From assembly GCA_040753795.1 (NCBI GenBank), contig JBFMDX010000002.1, positions 1-64,000 on the forward strand: 64,000 bases of DNA. Reading direction: 5' to 3'. Both the position numbers and the translations under genes were made by a program. The DNA is from Thermodesulfobacteriota bacterium. Its GTDB lineage: Bacteria > Desulfobacterota > Desulfobacteria > Desulfobacterales > Desulfosudaceae. Shown here one piece after another: positions 41,572 to 50,803 of the stretch (its first letter is position 1; each line of letters starts with the position of its first letter). Under the pieces are notes generated by a model. The model did not search any database. It was not told where the DNA came from and worked only from the letters and a program-made list of their open reading frames with translations.

Positions 41572-44196
41572 CTATTCACCCTCCTCCAGCGGATACCCGT
41601 CGATATACTTGAGCTCGGCCGAAGCCGGCACCTCGCCCATGCCGTGCTCGGCATAGATGGGCACCTCGGCCAGGTCCAGGGCCTGCGCGGCGACGATGTT
41701 CAGGTTGCCGGGGTCCGTGGTCTCGGTCAGGTACAGGCTGACCTCCAGGGGCTTGATGAGATAGGACTTGCCGGTGCCGGTCTCCTGGACGGTGGTCCCG
41801 GGCGGAATGTTGATGATCTTTTCCTTGATGTCATCGGTCATTACCCAGTCGGACGCCATGAGCATGTCCTCGGCGTAGGGCACCCCGTTCAGCCAGCCGT
41901 CATAGGACAGGGCCAGCCGCCGGGAAGCGCCGTCGGGTCTGTTGACGGATATGGGATTGAACATGATCGGGTCATCGATGAGTTTGTACGCGCCGTCCTT
42001 CATGAGGTAAGTCACACTCCCCCAGCCGCCTTCGCCTTCAGGCCGCTCCCAGTTGAAAGAAACGGTTTCCCTGTTGATGACGGCTTCCAGCCCCCAGAAG
42101 CTTCCGGCCGGTTTGCCCACTTCAACGCCTTCCCTGGTCCCGGCCATATCCCGGTCATTGTCCCCGATGGTCTTGTACACCAGCATGAGATAGTACTCGC
42201 TGGAGGGATCGGTGATAAATTCATAGGTGGAGTTGTATTCCGGGTTCCAGGGATCGTAAAAGACCGTGCCGTCCGGCACGATGTCTTGGGCGTTGCCCGG
42301 GTTGCAGACGGTCTGAAGTTCCATGTGGACGTTATATTCATCCCCGGTCCTCTGGACAATATAGTTGACCCCCTGGAAATTGATATAAAACTCCCTGTCC
42401 TCCGGCATGACGAAGGGCTGGTCGCCGTCTTTTACAAACACCGGCCGCCAGGTTCGATCATCGAAATAATCCACCTGCTTTTCCACCCATCCGGTGTCGG
42501 CTCCCCTGTACTCGATATAGATGCTGCCGCCGATGTAAACAAACAGGTGCCGGATCGATTCCGTGTCCAGCGGTACCCTGGGGATTACAGGCCGCTTAAC
42601 CGGCTCACCGTTGTCACCGGTGACGATTTCAGCCTCGTAGAACCCGGCGGTCATGCCGTTGGCCGCATTCGCGTTTTCATAAATGAACTGGACGTCTCTT
42701 TCTGTCGTCTCATCCCAGCCGAAAATTTCCACCATTTTTCTGGTGTTGTTTTCTCCCACGATCAGGGTTTCAAACCCCACGATTTCGTCAAAGGGCTTGG
42801 CGCCGGTTACGCAAGTGGGTGGATCCGTGGACCAGTCTGTCTGAGGACAGTAAAACCATTGCCCTCTTTCCGGATCGTAATTCAGGTTGCACTCCTGCTC
42901 CACCCAGCACTCCAGCGGGATCTTCTGGATGTCATCAAGATGGGCCTGCTGGTAGGTCCGTTTGACCAGAACGCCGCTGAAGGTTTTCCCTACGGTATAG
43001 GTTTCCGGCTCCTGGTCCGGCGGAGTGTCTTCCCGGGTGACGACAGTGCCTTCGTTCAGGGGCGTTCCGTCCTGGTCCCTGAGTTCATGGCGGCCCTCAT
43101 ATGAACCATAGTAAGCATAACGGATCATGTTGCCCGCGGTATACCGGACCGGGAAGCCGAAGGATTTTGTCTTCAGTACATCTTCGCCTGTTTCCCCGTC
43201 AAAGACGCCGTAAAACAGGCAGACCGGAACCATATCGTTTCTGTCCTTGTAAGTAATGCTTCCGCCCTCGGTTTGAACCGCCAGCGTGTTCCGGTCGTAG
43301 GCATAGACTGATAACGCATGGGGAATCTCGCTTCCGCCCTCGCAATCCGGGCAGAAATAGGCATCATAATCGGGGTAAGAGACCTTGCCGTATCCGGTTG
43401 AAGCCGAACGGTACATGATGGCTTTTACCTTGGTGGGAAGTCCTTCTACGCCCTCGCTTAGATCACCGGAAAATTTTTCATAAAGCCTGATCAGGGACAA
43501 CCCCTCTTCACTGGTCGTGCAGGAAGCGGCAACGTAATCCTCCTCGCCGGTGTCATCAAACTTCAGGTTCATGATCCATTCGCCGTAATTTTCATACGAA
43601 CCGTCATCGTTTCGCGTCGGTGGAGAAAACACTTTGAATTCCGCCTTTAAATGAAAATCCTCTTCGTCCATCCAGACCTGGATCCTCAAGGCGTCCCGGC
43701 CGTCCTCCCGGATCGAGTCCGACTGCACCACCCATTCATGGGGAATGACCTGGGTATAACCGTTTACCGTTTCCCGGGAGGACACGATGGCCCGGTAGGG
43801 GCCCTGATCGATTTCTTGGGTATAATTGGTCTGGGCCAGCAGGTCCAGGATGGAATCCAGGTGCTCATAGTGATGCAGGCTTTTCTCCTGGATATATTTT
43901 TGCGTCACCGCGCTGGAATAATCCGTTCCCGGATCCGCGGCGGCCCGGGCGATGACGTTGTTGCCCGCGGCCGCATCGGCTCCGGCCGGGATGGCGGAAA
44001 TTTCATTGGGCAGGGTGAAACGGGAAAGGGTGATGGACCCGCCCCCGCCCTGCGTATCCTGTCCGCTGTTGCTTTGGGCATTGAATGAGGGCGTGCTGTT
44101 GCAGCCGGTCAGCAGGCCGACGACACACCAGATGATGATGCCGATGACGGCGGCTTTTCCACCGGACAATTTCATATTTTCTGTAATAACCATCAT
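41572..44196 (-). CDS. large lipoprotein of unknown function, last gene of the cyclase operon
   Basis: The 874-residue protein has a lipoprotein signal (VVGLLTGCNSTPSF; Cys about residue 32 from this start). A Ser/Gly/Gln-rich stretch (SNSGQDTQGGGGS) and a long acidic body follow. The body has repeated beta-type segments with many Asp-Gly turns, Trp and Tyr, plus Cys pairs (YFCPDCEGG; CWVEQECNLNYD...YCPQTDW). No catalytic motif is visible. It would sit on the outer or inner membrane facing the periplasm. Start 44196 is chosen because AAAGGTG precedes it. It follows the barrel protein gene by 32 bases. Confidence 0.78.
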   Translation of the reverse strand: MMVITENMKLSGGKAAVIGIIIWCVVGLLTGCNSTPSFNAQSNSGQDTQGGGGSITLSRFTLPNEISAIPAGADAAAGNNVIARAAADPGTDYSSAVTQKYIQEKSLHHYEHLDSILDLLAQTNYTQEIDQGPYRAIVSSRETVNGYTQVIPHEWVVQSDSIREDGRDALRIQVWMDEEDFHLKAEFKVFSPPTRNDDGSYENYGEWIMNLKFDDTGEEDYVAASCTTSEEGLSLIRLYEKFSGDLSEGVEGLPTKVKAIMYRSASTGYGKVSYPDYDAYFCPDCEGGSEIPHALSVYAYDRNTLAVQTEGGSITYKDRNDMVPVCLFYGVFDGETGEDVLKTKSFGFPVRYTAGNMIRYAYYGSYEGRHELRDQDGTPLNEGTVVTREDTPPDQEPETYTVGKTFSGVLVKRTYQQAHLDDIQKIPLECWVEQECNLNYDPERGQWFYCPQTDWSTDPPTCVTGAKPFDEIVGFETLIVGENNTRKMVEIFGWDETTERDVQFIYENANAANGMTAGFYEAEIVTGDNGEPVKRPVIPRVPLDTESIRHLFVYIGGSIYIEYRGADTGWVEKQVDYFDDRTWRPVFVKDGDQPFVMPEDREFYINFQGVNYIVQRTGDEYNVHMELQTVCNPGNAQDIVPDGTVFYDPWNPEYNSTYEFITDPSSEYYLMLVYKTIGDNDRDMAGTREGVEVGKPAGSFWGLEAVINRETVSFNWERPEGEGGWGSVTYLMKDGAYKLIDDPIMFNPISVNRPDGASRRLALSYDGWLNGVPYAEDMLMASDWVMTDDIKEKIINIPPGTTVQETGTGKSYLIKPLEVSLYLTETTDPGNLNIVAAQALDLAEVPIYAEHGMGEVPASAELKYIDGYPLEEGE

Positions 44197-44228
44197 GTTT
44201 GCACCTTTGATAAAAAGGGTTGGGGCTA

Positions 44229-45515
44229 TCAATATTTATAGGCGGCCGACAGATACACGGAGATATTTTCGATGACCGCGTCCTGGATCAGGGTGCTGTC
44301 GGTAATCATCTGGGCCTCACCTTCGCCGTATCCGTAGGAGAACCCCAGGGTGATGTTGGACAGTTTGTGAAACAGGGTCAGGCTGGTGTTGAACCCGTAA
44401 ATATCGATGTTCTCGTCCTGGTTGACGGCCCCCCTGGACAAACTGTCCGTATTGGCGAAATCGGTATAGGCGCCGCACCGCCAGGCCAGGCGGGGGGTGA
44501 CATAGTACTCGCATCCCAGGGCGAAGTTGATCACGGACTCGATATCCTTTTCCGAATCGTGGAAGGTCACATCCCCGGTAAAAAGGAGGCTGGGAGAAAC
44601 AAACCAGGCCGAACTGAAGGTCCCGGACCAGGGATAATCTTCCTCGTCATCCAGGCCGCGGCTCTGAAAATAAATGGCGTCGGTATCGCTGAAATCGTAC
44701 TCCTGCCCGTCAATCACCACGGGGTCGTCCGACAGGGTCTCCCGGAAGATGTCGGTGGTGTGGGTGTCATTGTCCATGATGTGGGTCTGGGACACGGACA
44801 GGCCGATGGCGACGGTATCGGCCGGTTCCCAGATAAGGCCCAGGATCGGACGGACTCCCTCGTCCTCGCGGGTTTCATAATAATTGATCAGAAAGTGCTC
44901 GCCCTGCTCAAACTGCAGGAGCTGGTTGCGGATGATCTCCGCGTCCCGGTAATAATAGTACAGGGTCGCGCCGATGGACAACGAGTCGGACAAGGGCAAC
45001 GCGTAGGACGGCCCGAACAGATATTCCTTGTCGTCGTCGTTGATGTAAATCAGGTAGGATTCGACGGGATTGTCCGGGTGGGAGGAGGCGATGTTTTTAA
45101 AATAGTCCTTCTGCCTCCGGTTGGTGGAATCCGGAACCGCGTAGGACAGGCCGAGCCGGCCCGGGCCGAGCTTTCTGACAATGCCGAAGTAGTTGGGCAG
45201 CAGGCTGGAGGATTCCTGTACCCAGTCCAGGGTATGACCGCTGGCGGTGGTGAGGACATCCTCATAGGTCTTGTCCGACGTGCCGAAAACATTGACGCTG
45301 GCCGACAGGCTCATCTCCGGCGCGAAAGCGATACCGGCCGGGTTGTAATAGCACCCGGAAGGATCGTCGGCCACGGCGCCATAGGCCCCGCCTAGACCCG
45401 AAGCCCTGTCTCCCACGATCATGTTGACATAATGAAAGTCGTCGGCCAGAACAGGGCCGGGGATGATAACGGCCACTATTATCAACAGCCAGTTACGGAT
45501 GAATGTTTTCATCAA
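44229..45515 (-). CDS. outer-membrane beta-barrel protein, OmpP1/FadL-PorV-like
   Basis: A signal peptide (LLIIVAVIIPGPVLADD) leads into the FadL-like N-terminus VGDRASGLGGAYGAVADDPS and CYYNPAGIAFAPEMSLSAS, then many amphipathic strands and a terminal aromatic (SVYLSAAYKY). This start is typical of OmpP1/FadL/TodX and PorV-like barrels, which move hydrophobic molecules or help display surface proteins. It overlaps the M48 gene upstream by 23 bases, so the two are translationally coupled. The lipoprotein gene follows. Confidence 0.83.
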   Translation of the reverse strand: MMKTFIRNWLLIIVAVIIPGPVLADDFHYVNMIVGDRASGLGGAYGAVADDPSGCYYNPAGIAFAPEMSLSASVNVFGTSDKTYEDVLTTASGHTLDWVQESSSLLPNYFGIVRKLGPGRLGLSYAVPDSTNRRQKDYFKNIASSHPDNPVESYLIYINDDDKEYLFGPSYALPLSDSLSIGATLYYYYRDAEIIRNQLLQFEQGEHFLINYYETREDEGVRPILGLIWEPADTVAIGLSVSQTHIMDNDTHTTDIFRETLSDDPVVIDGQEYDFSDTDAIYFQSRGLDDEEDYPWSGTFSSAWFVSPSLLFTGDVTFHDSEKDIESVINFALGCEYYVTPRLAWRCGAYTDFANTDSLSRGAVNQDENIDIYGFNTSLTLFHKLSNITLGFSYGYGEGEAQMITDSTLIQDAVIENISVYLSAAYKY

Positions 45516-46335
45516 ACCTTCCTTTCATCAAGGCGTTGTCGTTTCCGGTCATTCCGTTGGTTTTGAGGGTGTCGCCAATTTTCGCCAGGCGCACGGCCGA
45601 CAGGGGGTGCTCTTTGTCGGTATAGGTGGCGTCTTCGGGCTCAAAGCGCCGGGCTTTGGCCAGAAAGCTCCCCAGGGCCGCGGGGTTGTAGCCGGCCAGG
45701 GAGGCCATAAGCAGGCCGATCTGGTCCGCCGCCAGTTCGTCTTCCATTTTATAGCCCCGGTTAAAAAGAATATCCGCGGCCGACTCCATGGCCTGCTCCA
45801 GTGTTTTCCGGAACGTGTCGGTGGACCCGCCGATGAGGTTGCCCAGAGCGCCGGCGACCGAATCGTCTTGGCCCCGGATTTTAAGCTCCTTTATGATGTG
45901 CTTTTCGTTGATATGGGCGATTTCGTGGCCCAGCACGCCCGCCAGCTGGGCTTCATTTTCCATCAGGTCCAGGGCTCCCCGGGTGATAAAGACATAGCCG
46001 CCGGGGGCGGCGAAAGCATTGCATTCGGCCGAATCTAAAACCGCGAAGTGGAATTTGATTTCCGGCCGGCCCGCGTACAGGGCCACCGCGTTGCCGACCA
46101 GGTTGACATAACGGTTGACGCGGTCATTATCCAGCAACTGGTAATTGCCGAGGATCCTGGCGGCCAGGTCCCGGCCGAAAACGATTTCCGCTTCCAGGTC
46201 GCTCTGATCATAATAGGTTTCATTCAGAGTGGAAATCCGCGCTCTTCCTTCCCGCGCCAAAAGGCCGTCAGCGGCGGCCAGAAAGAAGATTAGAAAAAGC
46301 GGAAGCAGGACGTTAATCCTTTTTTTCATTTTCAA
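45493..46335 (-). CDS. M48-family zinc metalloprotease (periplasmic)
   Basis: A signal peptide (VLLPLFLIFFLAAADGLLA) is followed by the catalytic motif GHEIAHINEKH (HExxH at 137-141) and the third ligand in EDELAADQIG (Glu 200). NAFAAPGGYVFITRG precedes them, as in BepA/LoiP-type proteases. Such proteins assist or degrade outer-membrane proteins. The TPR domain of BepA is missing. It overlaps the SH3 gene upstream and the barrel gene downstream by 23 bases each. Its likely clients are the barrel and lipoprotein encoded next to it (inference). Confidence 0.9.
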   Translation of the reverse strand: MKMKKRINVLLPLFLIFFLAAADGLLAREGRARISTLNETYYDQSDLEAEIVFGRDLAARILGNYQLLDNDRVNRYVNLVGNAVALYAGRPEIKFHFAVLDSAECNAFAAPGGYVFITRGALDLMENEAQLAGVLGHEIAHINEKHIIKELKIRGQDDSVAGALGNLIGGSTDTFRKTLEQAMESAADILFNRGYKMEDELAADQIGLLMASLAGYNPAALGSFLAKARRFEPEDATYTDKEHPLSAVRLAKIGDTLKTNGMTGNDNALMKGRFDENIHP

Positions 46336-46807
46336 TCCCCTCTTTAATAAATGACGTCACTTCCTCCCGGGAAACCGCCATGGCCTCTATCCTGGCCAGG
46401 GCCTCATAGTCAAGATGGTACTTTTCGGCGAAGCGCTGACGTTTTTCCCGGAGCCCCCGGGCCGCGGCCGCGGCCGTGTAGGATGACGGCCGCCGCCTGG
46501 CCTTGCTTTCCTGCTCCGCATATTGACCGGCCAGGGAACCGTCCCCGGTGTCCGCAAGCGGTTTGTCACCCACCAGAAAGCGGTATACCCAGCCGGTGTG
46601 GTCGCCCGCTTTGACCATGTGCCAGTTGCCTTTGTTTTCAATGCCGGCCAGTTTTGTCCCCTGCCCGACCGTGGTCACGACCCCCGAGGCGGTATCCGGC
46701 ATCGCATACACCGGCGCGTTGACGCTGCGGACATAAAGATCGTAGGCCGGCGACGTCGCGGGCAGGAAAAGAACGCCGAGCAGAATCATTAGTGATTTTC
46801 TTGTCAT
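46313..46807 (-). CDS. periplasmic SH3-domain protein
   Basis: A signal peptide (SLMILLGVLFLPATSPAYD) leads into a bacterial SH3 domain: RSVNAPVYAMPDTASGVVTT, VGQGTKLAGIENKGNWHMVK and GDHTGWVYRFLVGDKPL. A basic linker (SKARRRPSS) and a helical tail (YHLDYEALARIEAMAVSREE) complete it. Such domains bind peptidoglycan or proteins in the periplasm. It lies 54 bases after the cyclase gene and overlaps the M48 gene, so it belongs to the same transcript. Confidence 0.85.
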   Translation of the reverse strand: MTRKSLMILLGVLFLPATSPAYDLYVRSVNAPVYAMPDTASGVVTTVGQGTKLAGIENKGNWHMVKAGDHTGWVYRFLVGDKPLADTGDGSLAGQYAEQESKARRRPSSYTAAAAARGLREKRQRFAEKYHLDYEALARIEAMAVSREEVTSFIKEGIENEKKD

Positions 46808-46861
46808 ACGGACCTCCTTAGAAAGGCGCCCTTAAATAGTAAACGAAAAACGGTTTTTCCG

Positions 46862-49033
46862 CTACTTGCTGGTCAGCACATGGGCGCCGTTCCAGTCTGC
46901 CGGCGGCGGCGCGGTCATGTGCCCGTTTATTCTTTCCATGAACATGGCCGCCAGAAAGTCATCGGGCCGGATTTTCCGTATCTCCCGGTACACGGCCATG
47001 GCCTCCTCAAACCGCCGTTCACGATAAAGGTCAAAAGCCTTTTCGGACAGGGCCGCGATTTCCAGTGCATCCCGGTCCGCCGAAGCCAGGTGCCCCAGTA
47101 CCGAATAAATCATGACGGGTTTATTTTTCCCTTTGACGATCACATAATCGACCAGCCGGCACAGCACCCTGTCCCGGACATGCTGACAGGTGTCGCCGGA
47201 AATTATTATCCCGCAGTGATAGGCCTTGGTCAGCCCTTCCAGGCGCGAGGTGAGGTTGACGTTATCGCCGATGATGGTGTAGTCCAGTTTTTTCTCGGAA
47301 CCGATATTGCCCAGGATAACGCTGCCGGTATTGATGCCGATGCCGATGGCCAGTTCGGGCAGGTCGCTTCTCCGGTTGTGCTGGTTGATTTCCTTTACGG
47401 CCTCCATCATGGCCAGGGCGGATTTTACCGCCCGGTAGGGGTCGTCATCGTGCCGCAGGGGCGCCCCCCAGAAAGCGACCACGGCGTCGCCGATGAATTT
47501 ATCCAGGGTCCCTTCATTATCGAAAATGATGTTCACCATTCGTGACAGGTAGGTGTTCAGGATTTCCACGACCTGTTCTTCTCTGAGCTGCTCGGAAAGG
47601 GTGGTGAACCCCCGGATATCAGAAAAGAAGATGGTCAGCTCTTCCCGGGTGCCCACTTCGGCCTTGAAATAGTCCTCCTTGTGGTTTTTCAGCACGTCGT
47701 TGAGCATGGCGGGAGAGACATACTGGCCCAGGATGTTCTTGATCTTGCGCCGGTCCCGCCCGGCGGTGAGGCCGACATAGGTAAAGCTGAGAATATAGGC
47801 CCCGGCAAACGAGAGAAACGGATTGGCCGCCGGCAGGACGGTATTGCCCTCAAACATCTTGTACGCCGCGAAAAGGTAAAGGGAAACGGCGGAAATGGGG
47901 ATGAGCACCTGGGCAAAAATATTCTTCAGATAGAAAATCGGCAGGACGGTTAGTATAACAAGGATGAAGATGACAACCAGGGAAACGGACCGCGGCGCGA
48001 ACCTCAGAAAATCCCGGGTGATCATATTGCCGAAGATGGACGCGTGCAGGTACACCGCCGGTGTCTTGGTGGCGACGGCGGTGTGCTTGAGGTCCCCCGC
48101 CCCCACGGCGGCGCCGCCGACAAACACGGTCTTGCCATCAAACTCTTCGGGCTTGACCGGCAGATCATCCAGAATCCCTTCGTTAAGCTTTCCGATGGTA
48201 ACCAGGACACCGCCATAAGAATAGACGCTGTCCTCATAGCGGCCGTACATGTTGACATAGTATTTCCCCTGACGCAGCGGGATGGTCAGGCCGGGAAGGG
48301 CCAGGGCATCGTCCGTCAGGGCGCACGCCTTGGCGTTGAGCCGGCTCAACAGCGGTGAAAGGGAAAGGCCGGGAAGATATTGGCCCTTGTAATTAAACAG
48401 GAGCCGTTCCTCCCGGAAAACGCCGTCCTGGTCGTTGTCAAAGGTGACGACCCCGACTCCCGCAGCCGCCTGATAGAGTTCCGCAAGGGGCAGATAGTAA
48501 TTGTTGTACGCGGAGTAGGCGGCGTCCGCTTTAAGCCTGACCGCGTGGCTTTCCAGAAAGTCTTCCGGCATGTCCCGGTTGAGCAGGGTCTTGTTGACTT
48601 CGTCTTCATCGTCACACACCAGTTGCACGGCATGAAAGACATTGCCGGAAGAAGCGGTGACGGCGGCCAGCCGGGAATCGTCGGCTCCGGTCACGACCCC
48701 GGTATTCTGGTTTTCGGTAAACAGAACATCCAGGACAATGTCTTTTGCCCCCCATTGCTTCAGGGCGTCGATCAGGTCGGCGTGAATGGCCCTCGGCCAG
48801 GGCCATCGCCCGGCAATATTATTGACATAATTCAGGGAGGCTTCATCGATAATAATGACGGCGATGTCCGGCGGCAGGGGGAGGTTCTTTCTGATCAGGC
48901 GGGTTCGCCAGTCAATGGTCTGCCGTTCCGGGATGTCATACAAACCGGACAGGTCGGCATACACGGCCAACAGGCAAATGACGGTAATGATGAGTAAGCA
49001 GGGTCTGGTTCTGTTTTGCCATGATGTCATCAT
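46862..49033 (-). CDS. CHASE2-domain class III adenylate/guanylate cyclase
   Basis: A membrane segment (about 12-29) is followed by a periplasmic CHASE2 sensor domain (RQTIDWRTRLIR ... VIIIDEASLNYVNNIAGRWP ... LDVLFTENQ, to about residue 340). Three membrane segments (350-422) come next. The class III cyclase domain has IFFSDIRGFTTLSEQL (Asp 472), DKFIGDAVVAFWGAP (Lys 512, Asp 516) and GDNVNLTSRLEGLTKAY. It should make cAMP in response to an extracytoplasmic cue. It heads the operon SH3 - M48 - barrel - lipoprotein, an envelope set that may supply or depend on that cue. Confidence 0.92.
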   Translation of the reverse strand: MMTSWQNRTRPCLLIITVICLLAVYADLSGLYDIPERQTIDWRTRLIRKNLPLPPDIAVIIIDEASLNYVNNIAGRWPWPRAIHADLIDALKQWGAKDIVLDVLFTENQNTGVVTGADDSRLAAVTASSGNVFHAVQLVCDDEDEVNKTLLNRDMPEDFLESHAVRLKADAAYSAYNNYYLPLAELYQAAAGVGVVTFDNDQDGVFREERLLFNYKGQYLPGLSLSPLLSRLNAKACALTDDALALPGLTIPLRQGKYYVNMYGRYEDSVYSYGGVLVTIGKLNEGILDDLPVKPEEFDGKTVFVGGAAVGAGDLKHTAVATKTPAVYLHASIFGNMITRDFLRFAPRSVSLVVIFILVILTVLPIFYLKNIFAQVLIPISAVSLYLFAAYKMFEGNTVLPAANPFLSFAGAYILSFTYVGLTAGRDRRKIKNILGQYVSPAMLNDVLKNHKEDYFKAEVGTREELTIFFSDIRGFTTLSEQLREEQVVEILNTYLSRMVNIIFDNEGTLDKFIGDAVVAFWGAPLRHDDDPYRAVKSALAMMEAVKEINQHNRRSDLPELAIGIGINTGSVILGNIGSEKKLDYTIIGDNVNLTSRLEGLTKAYHCGIIISGDTCQHVRDRVLCRLVDYVIVKGKNKPVMIYSVLGHLASADRDALEIAALSEKAFDLYRERRFEEAMAVYREIRKIRPDDFLAAMFMERINGHMTAPPPADWNGAHVLTSK

Positions 49034-49160
49034 CGCTGTTTGCTTATGCCAAAAGGAATAACGGACCCCGTAAAAAGAAGGGCGAAAAACGGCTTTAATG
49101 ACTGTATGTTATAGCAAACCGGGCCTGCCTGTCAATGGCCGGATCAGGAGAAACGGAACC

Positions 49161-49188
49161 GCAGGGGCGACCCGCGGCCGCCCGTATG
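49161..49188. repeat. short GGGGC hairpin repeat, diverged
   Basis: GCAGGGGCGACC and GGCCGCCCGTATG form an imperfect hairpin related to those at 33493 and 49769. It lies in the 236-bp space between the cyclase gene and the DedA gene. Confidence 0.55.
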
Positions 49189-49269
49189 TTTTACTAACGT
49201 TCTCGACAGACCCGTGTTTTCATACCATACTGTTTCCTTATTATATATTCATATCTGGCGTCAGGAGAG

Positions 49270-49710
49270 ATGGAATACTTCAGCGAATTTGGCTACACCG
49301 GCCTATTTATGGCCGCTTTTCTGGCGGCTACTGTCTTGCCCTTAAGTTCGGAGGTGGTGCTGACCGCCTTGCTGGTTACCGGCTTATCTCCGGTCGGGCT
49401 GGTGCTGGTCGCAACCGTTGGAAACGTGCTGGGCTCTTTGACGAACTACGCGCTGGGATATTGGGCCAGTCTGGGCGTGATAAAAAAATGGCTGAAAATG
49501 TCCGAGGAAGATTTCGTAACGGCCGAGCGGCGCTTTGAAAAATACGGCCTGGTTTCTCTGTGTTTTGCCTGGGTGCCGGTCATCGGCGATTCCTTGACCG
49601 TTGTCGCCGGCGTGTTGCGGATCCGCATGCTGTGGTTTGCGCCCTTGGTTACTGCCGGCAAGATGCTCCGGTATGTCGTCATCGCTTACCTGACACTGAA
49701 AATTTCCTGA
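49270..49710 (+). CDS. DedA/YqaA-family membrane protein, copy 2 (intact)
   Basis: The 146-residue protein has four to five membrane segments: FGYTGLFMAAFLAATVLPLS, VVLTALLVTGLSPVGLVLVA, NVLGSLTNYALGYWASLGVI and VPVIGDSLTVVAGVLRIRML. The SSEVVL, GNxLGS and YG..S.CFAWVPVIGD features are those of the short YqaA branch of the SNARE-associated/DedA family. The family is linked to membrane-lipid transport. A frameshifted near-identical copy lies at 36604-37044. The block is followed, as in copy 1, by a type-A palindrome. AGGAGAG precedes the ATG. Confidence 0.9.
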   Translation: MEYFSEFGYTGLFMAAFLAATVLPLSSEVVLTALLVTGLSPVGLVLVATVGNVLGSLTNYALGYWASLGVIKKWLKMSEEDFVTAERRFEKYGLVSLCFAWVPVIGDSLTVVAGVLRIRMLWFAPLVTAGKMLRYVVIAYLTLKIS

Positions 49711-49768
49711 CGCTGGTATGTCGCCAGTCGATTGGGCCGCGGCGGCAATGCCCGGCTTGACATTCGTC

Positions 49769-49828
49769 GCAGGGGCGACCCGGCGGTCGCCCTTCGGCAA
49801 CGGTGTGGGGGCGGCCTTCAGGCCGCCT
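49769..49828. repeat. two adjacent GGGGC hairpin repeats
   Basis: GCAGGGGCGACCC/GGCGGTCGCCC (49769-49796) and GGGGGCGGCC-TTCA-GGCCGCC (49805-49828) lie side by side between the DedA gene and P13. Together with P13 they account for most of 49711-50164. Confidence 0.7.
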
Positions 49829-49863
49829 TATATATTCCGATAAAGGATATTGCCTGCGGTCTT

Positions 49864-50063
49864 GCAAAAAGCATGGTTGTTCGCGCCCTGACCCTTTTGG
49901 GGCCGGCTGCCCTCATCCGCGGCGTTTCTCGAACTCGGGCTGATCTGGATATTTTTGAAAGACCTGCCTGCACCCTCGGACAGCGAGAAACGCTTTTCGC
50001 GGATGACGGCATCCGGCTTTTCCCCAAAAGTCTCAAAGGCGTTCACAACCACGCTTTTTGCAA
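49864..50063. repeat. palindrome P13, type A (forward polarity)
   Basis: GCAAAAAGCATGGTTG, CCCTGACCCTTTTGGGGCCG and TTTCTCGAACTCGGGCTG pair with CCCTCGGACAGCGAGAAACG, GCGGATGACGGCATCCGG, AAAAGTCTCAAAGGCGTTCA and CTTTTTGC. It is 8 kb from the main array but has the same arms. Confidence 0.9.
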
Positions 50064-50164
50064 CGGCGATAGCCAAAGAGGGTTGAGGTTCCACTGACTT
50101 GCTTAAATTCAATTCCTCCGATTCTTCAAGACCCGAAAGCCATGGCAGTCAATATTGCGTCTAG

Positions 50165-50737
50165 TCAAGACCCTTGTATTTTTTCTTCGAGCTCTATAGC
50201 TAGCCGATCTATAGTATTAAATGAATTTTTAATGTCAGATTCGCTTACTGAATTTAAGGGAGCATAGCCACTATTTTTTTGGTATCTTGGAATAAGATCC
50301 GTATATTCCAAAGGGCCTGGAAACTTTCCAGCCCATATTACAAACTGCTCTAAGACTTCCATCAAATATTGTTCTTCCTCAGAAAGACTAAGATCAATCT
50401 TCTCGCAAAGTACAAGTAACTTGTGCGTAGTAAACTTAAACTTATTGTTTTTGTTGAAGGCTCCGAATTTTGAAACACAAAGACCTTTTAAAAGATTTTC
50501 GATAGATAAGCCCAATAACATTAAGCAATGATGAGAAATAGACCGTTGAATTTCTTCTAACTCATCATTAAGAAATTTATCATTGTCTTTTTTAACATCT
50601 TCCCACAAAACTGCAGCAGCCCTTCTTAGTGATAGCGCGACACTTAACCAAGACATTGGCCATGATAGTCTTCGGCTATATTGCTCTATCCATTTTTCAT
50701 GGTTTGCGTGTCCAATCTGTTTTGAACGTTTCATCAT
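50165..50737 (-). CDS. HEPN-like protein, accessory
   Basis: The 190-residue, all-helical protein contains SHHCLMLLGLSIENLLKGLC and, about 25 residues on, FTTHKLLVLCEKIDLSLSEE then LMEVLEQFVIWAGKFPGPLE. This resembles HEPN-domain proteins, where a helix with LxxAxENxxKA is followed by a HDL/THKL motif. Many HEPN proteins are RNases in toxin or defence systems, but the R-x4-6-H catalytic signature is not clear here, so activity is uncertain. Start 50737 is chosen; the frame continues to 50788. It is strongly AT-rich and bracketed by P13 and P14. Confidence 0.65.
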   Translation of the reverse strand: MMKRSKQIGHANHEKWIEQYSRRLSWPMSWLSVALSLRRAAAVLWEDVKKDNDKFLNDELEEIQRSISHHCLMLLGLSIENLLKGLCVSKFGAFNKNNKFKFTTHKLLVLCEKIDLSLSEEEQYLMEVLEQFVIWAGKFPGPLEYTDLIPRYQKNSGYAPLNSVSESDIKNSFNTIDRLAIELEEKIQGS

Positions 50738-50803
50738 TTCAATTCCAGAAAAAATTGTAATTAGGCAGAAAGGGCACCACCTCTTCACATATTAAACCAG
50801 CCG

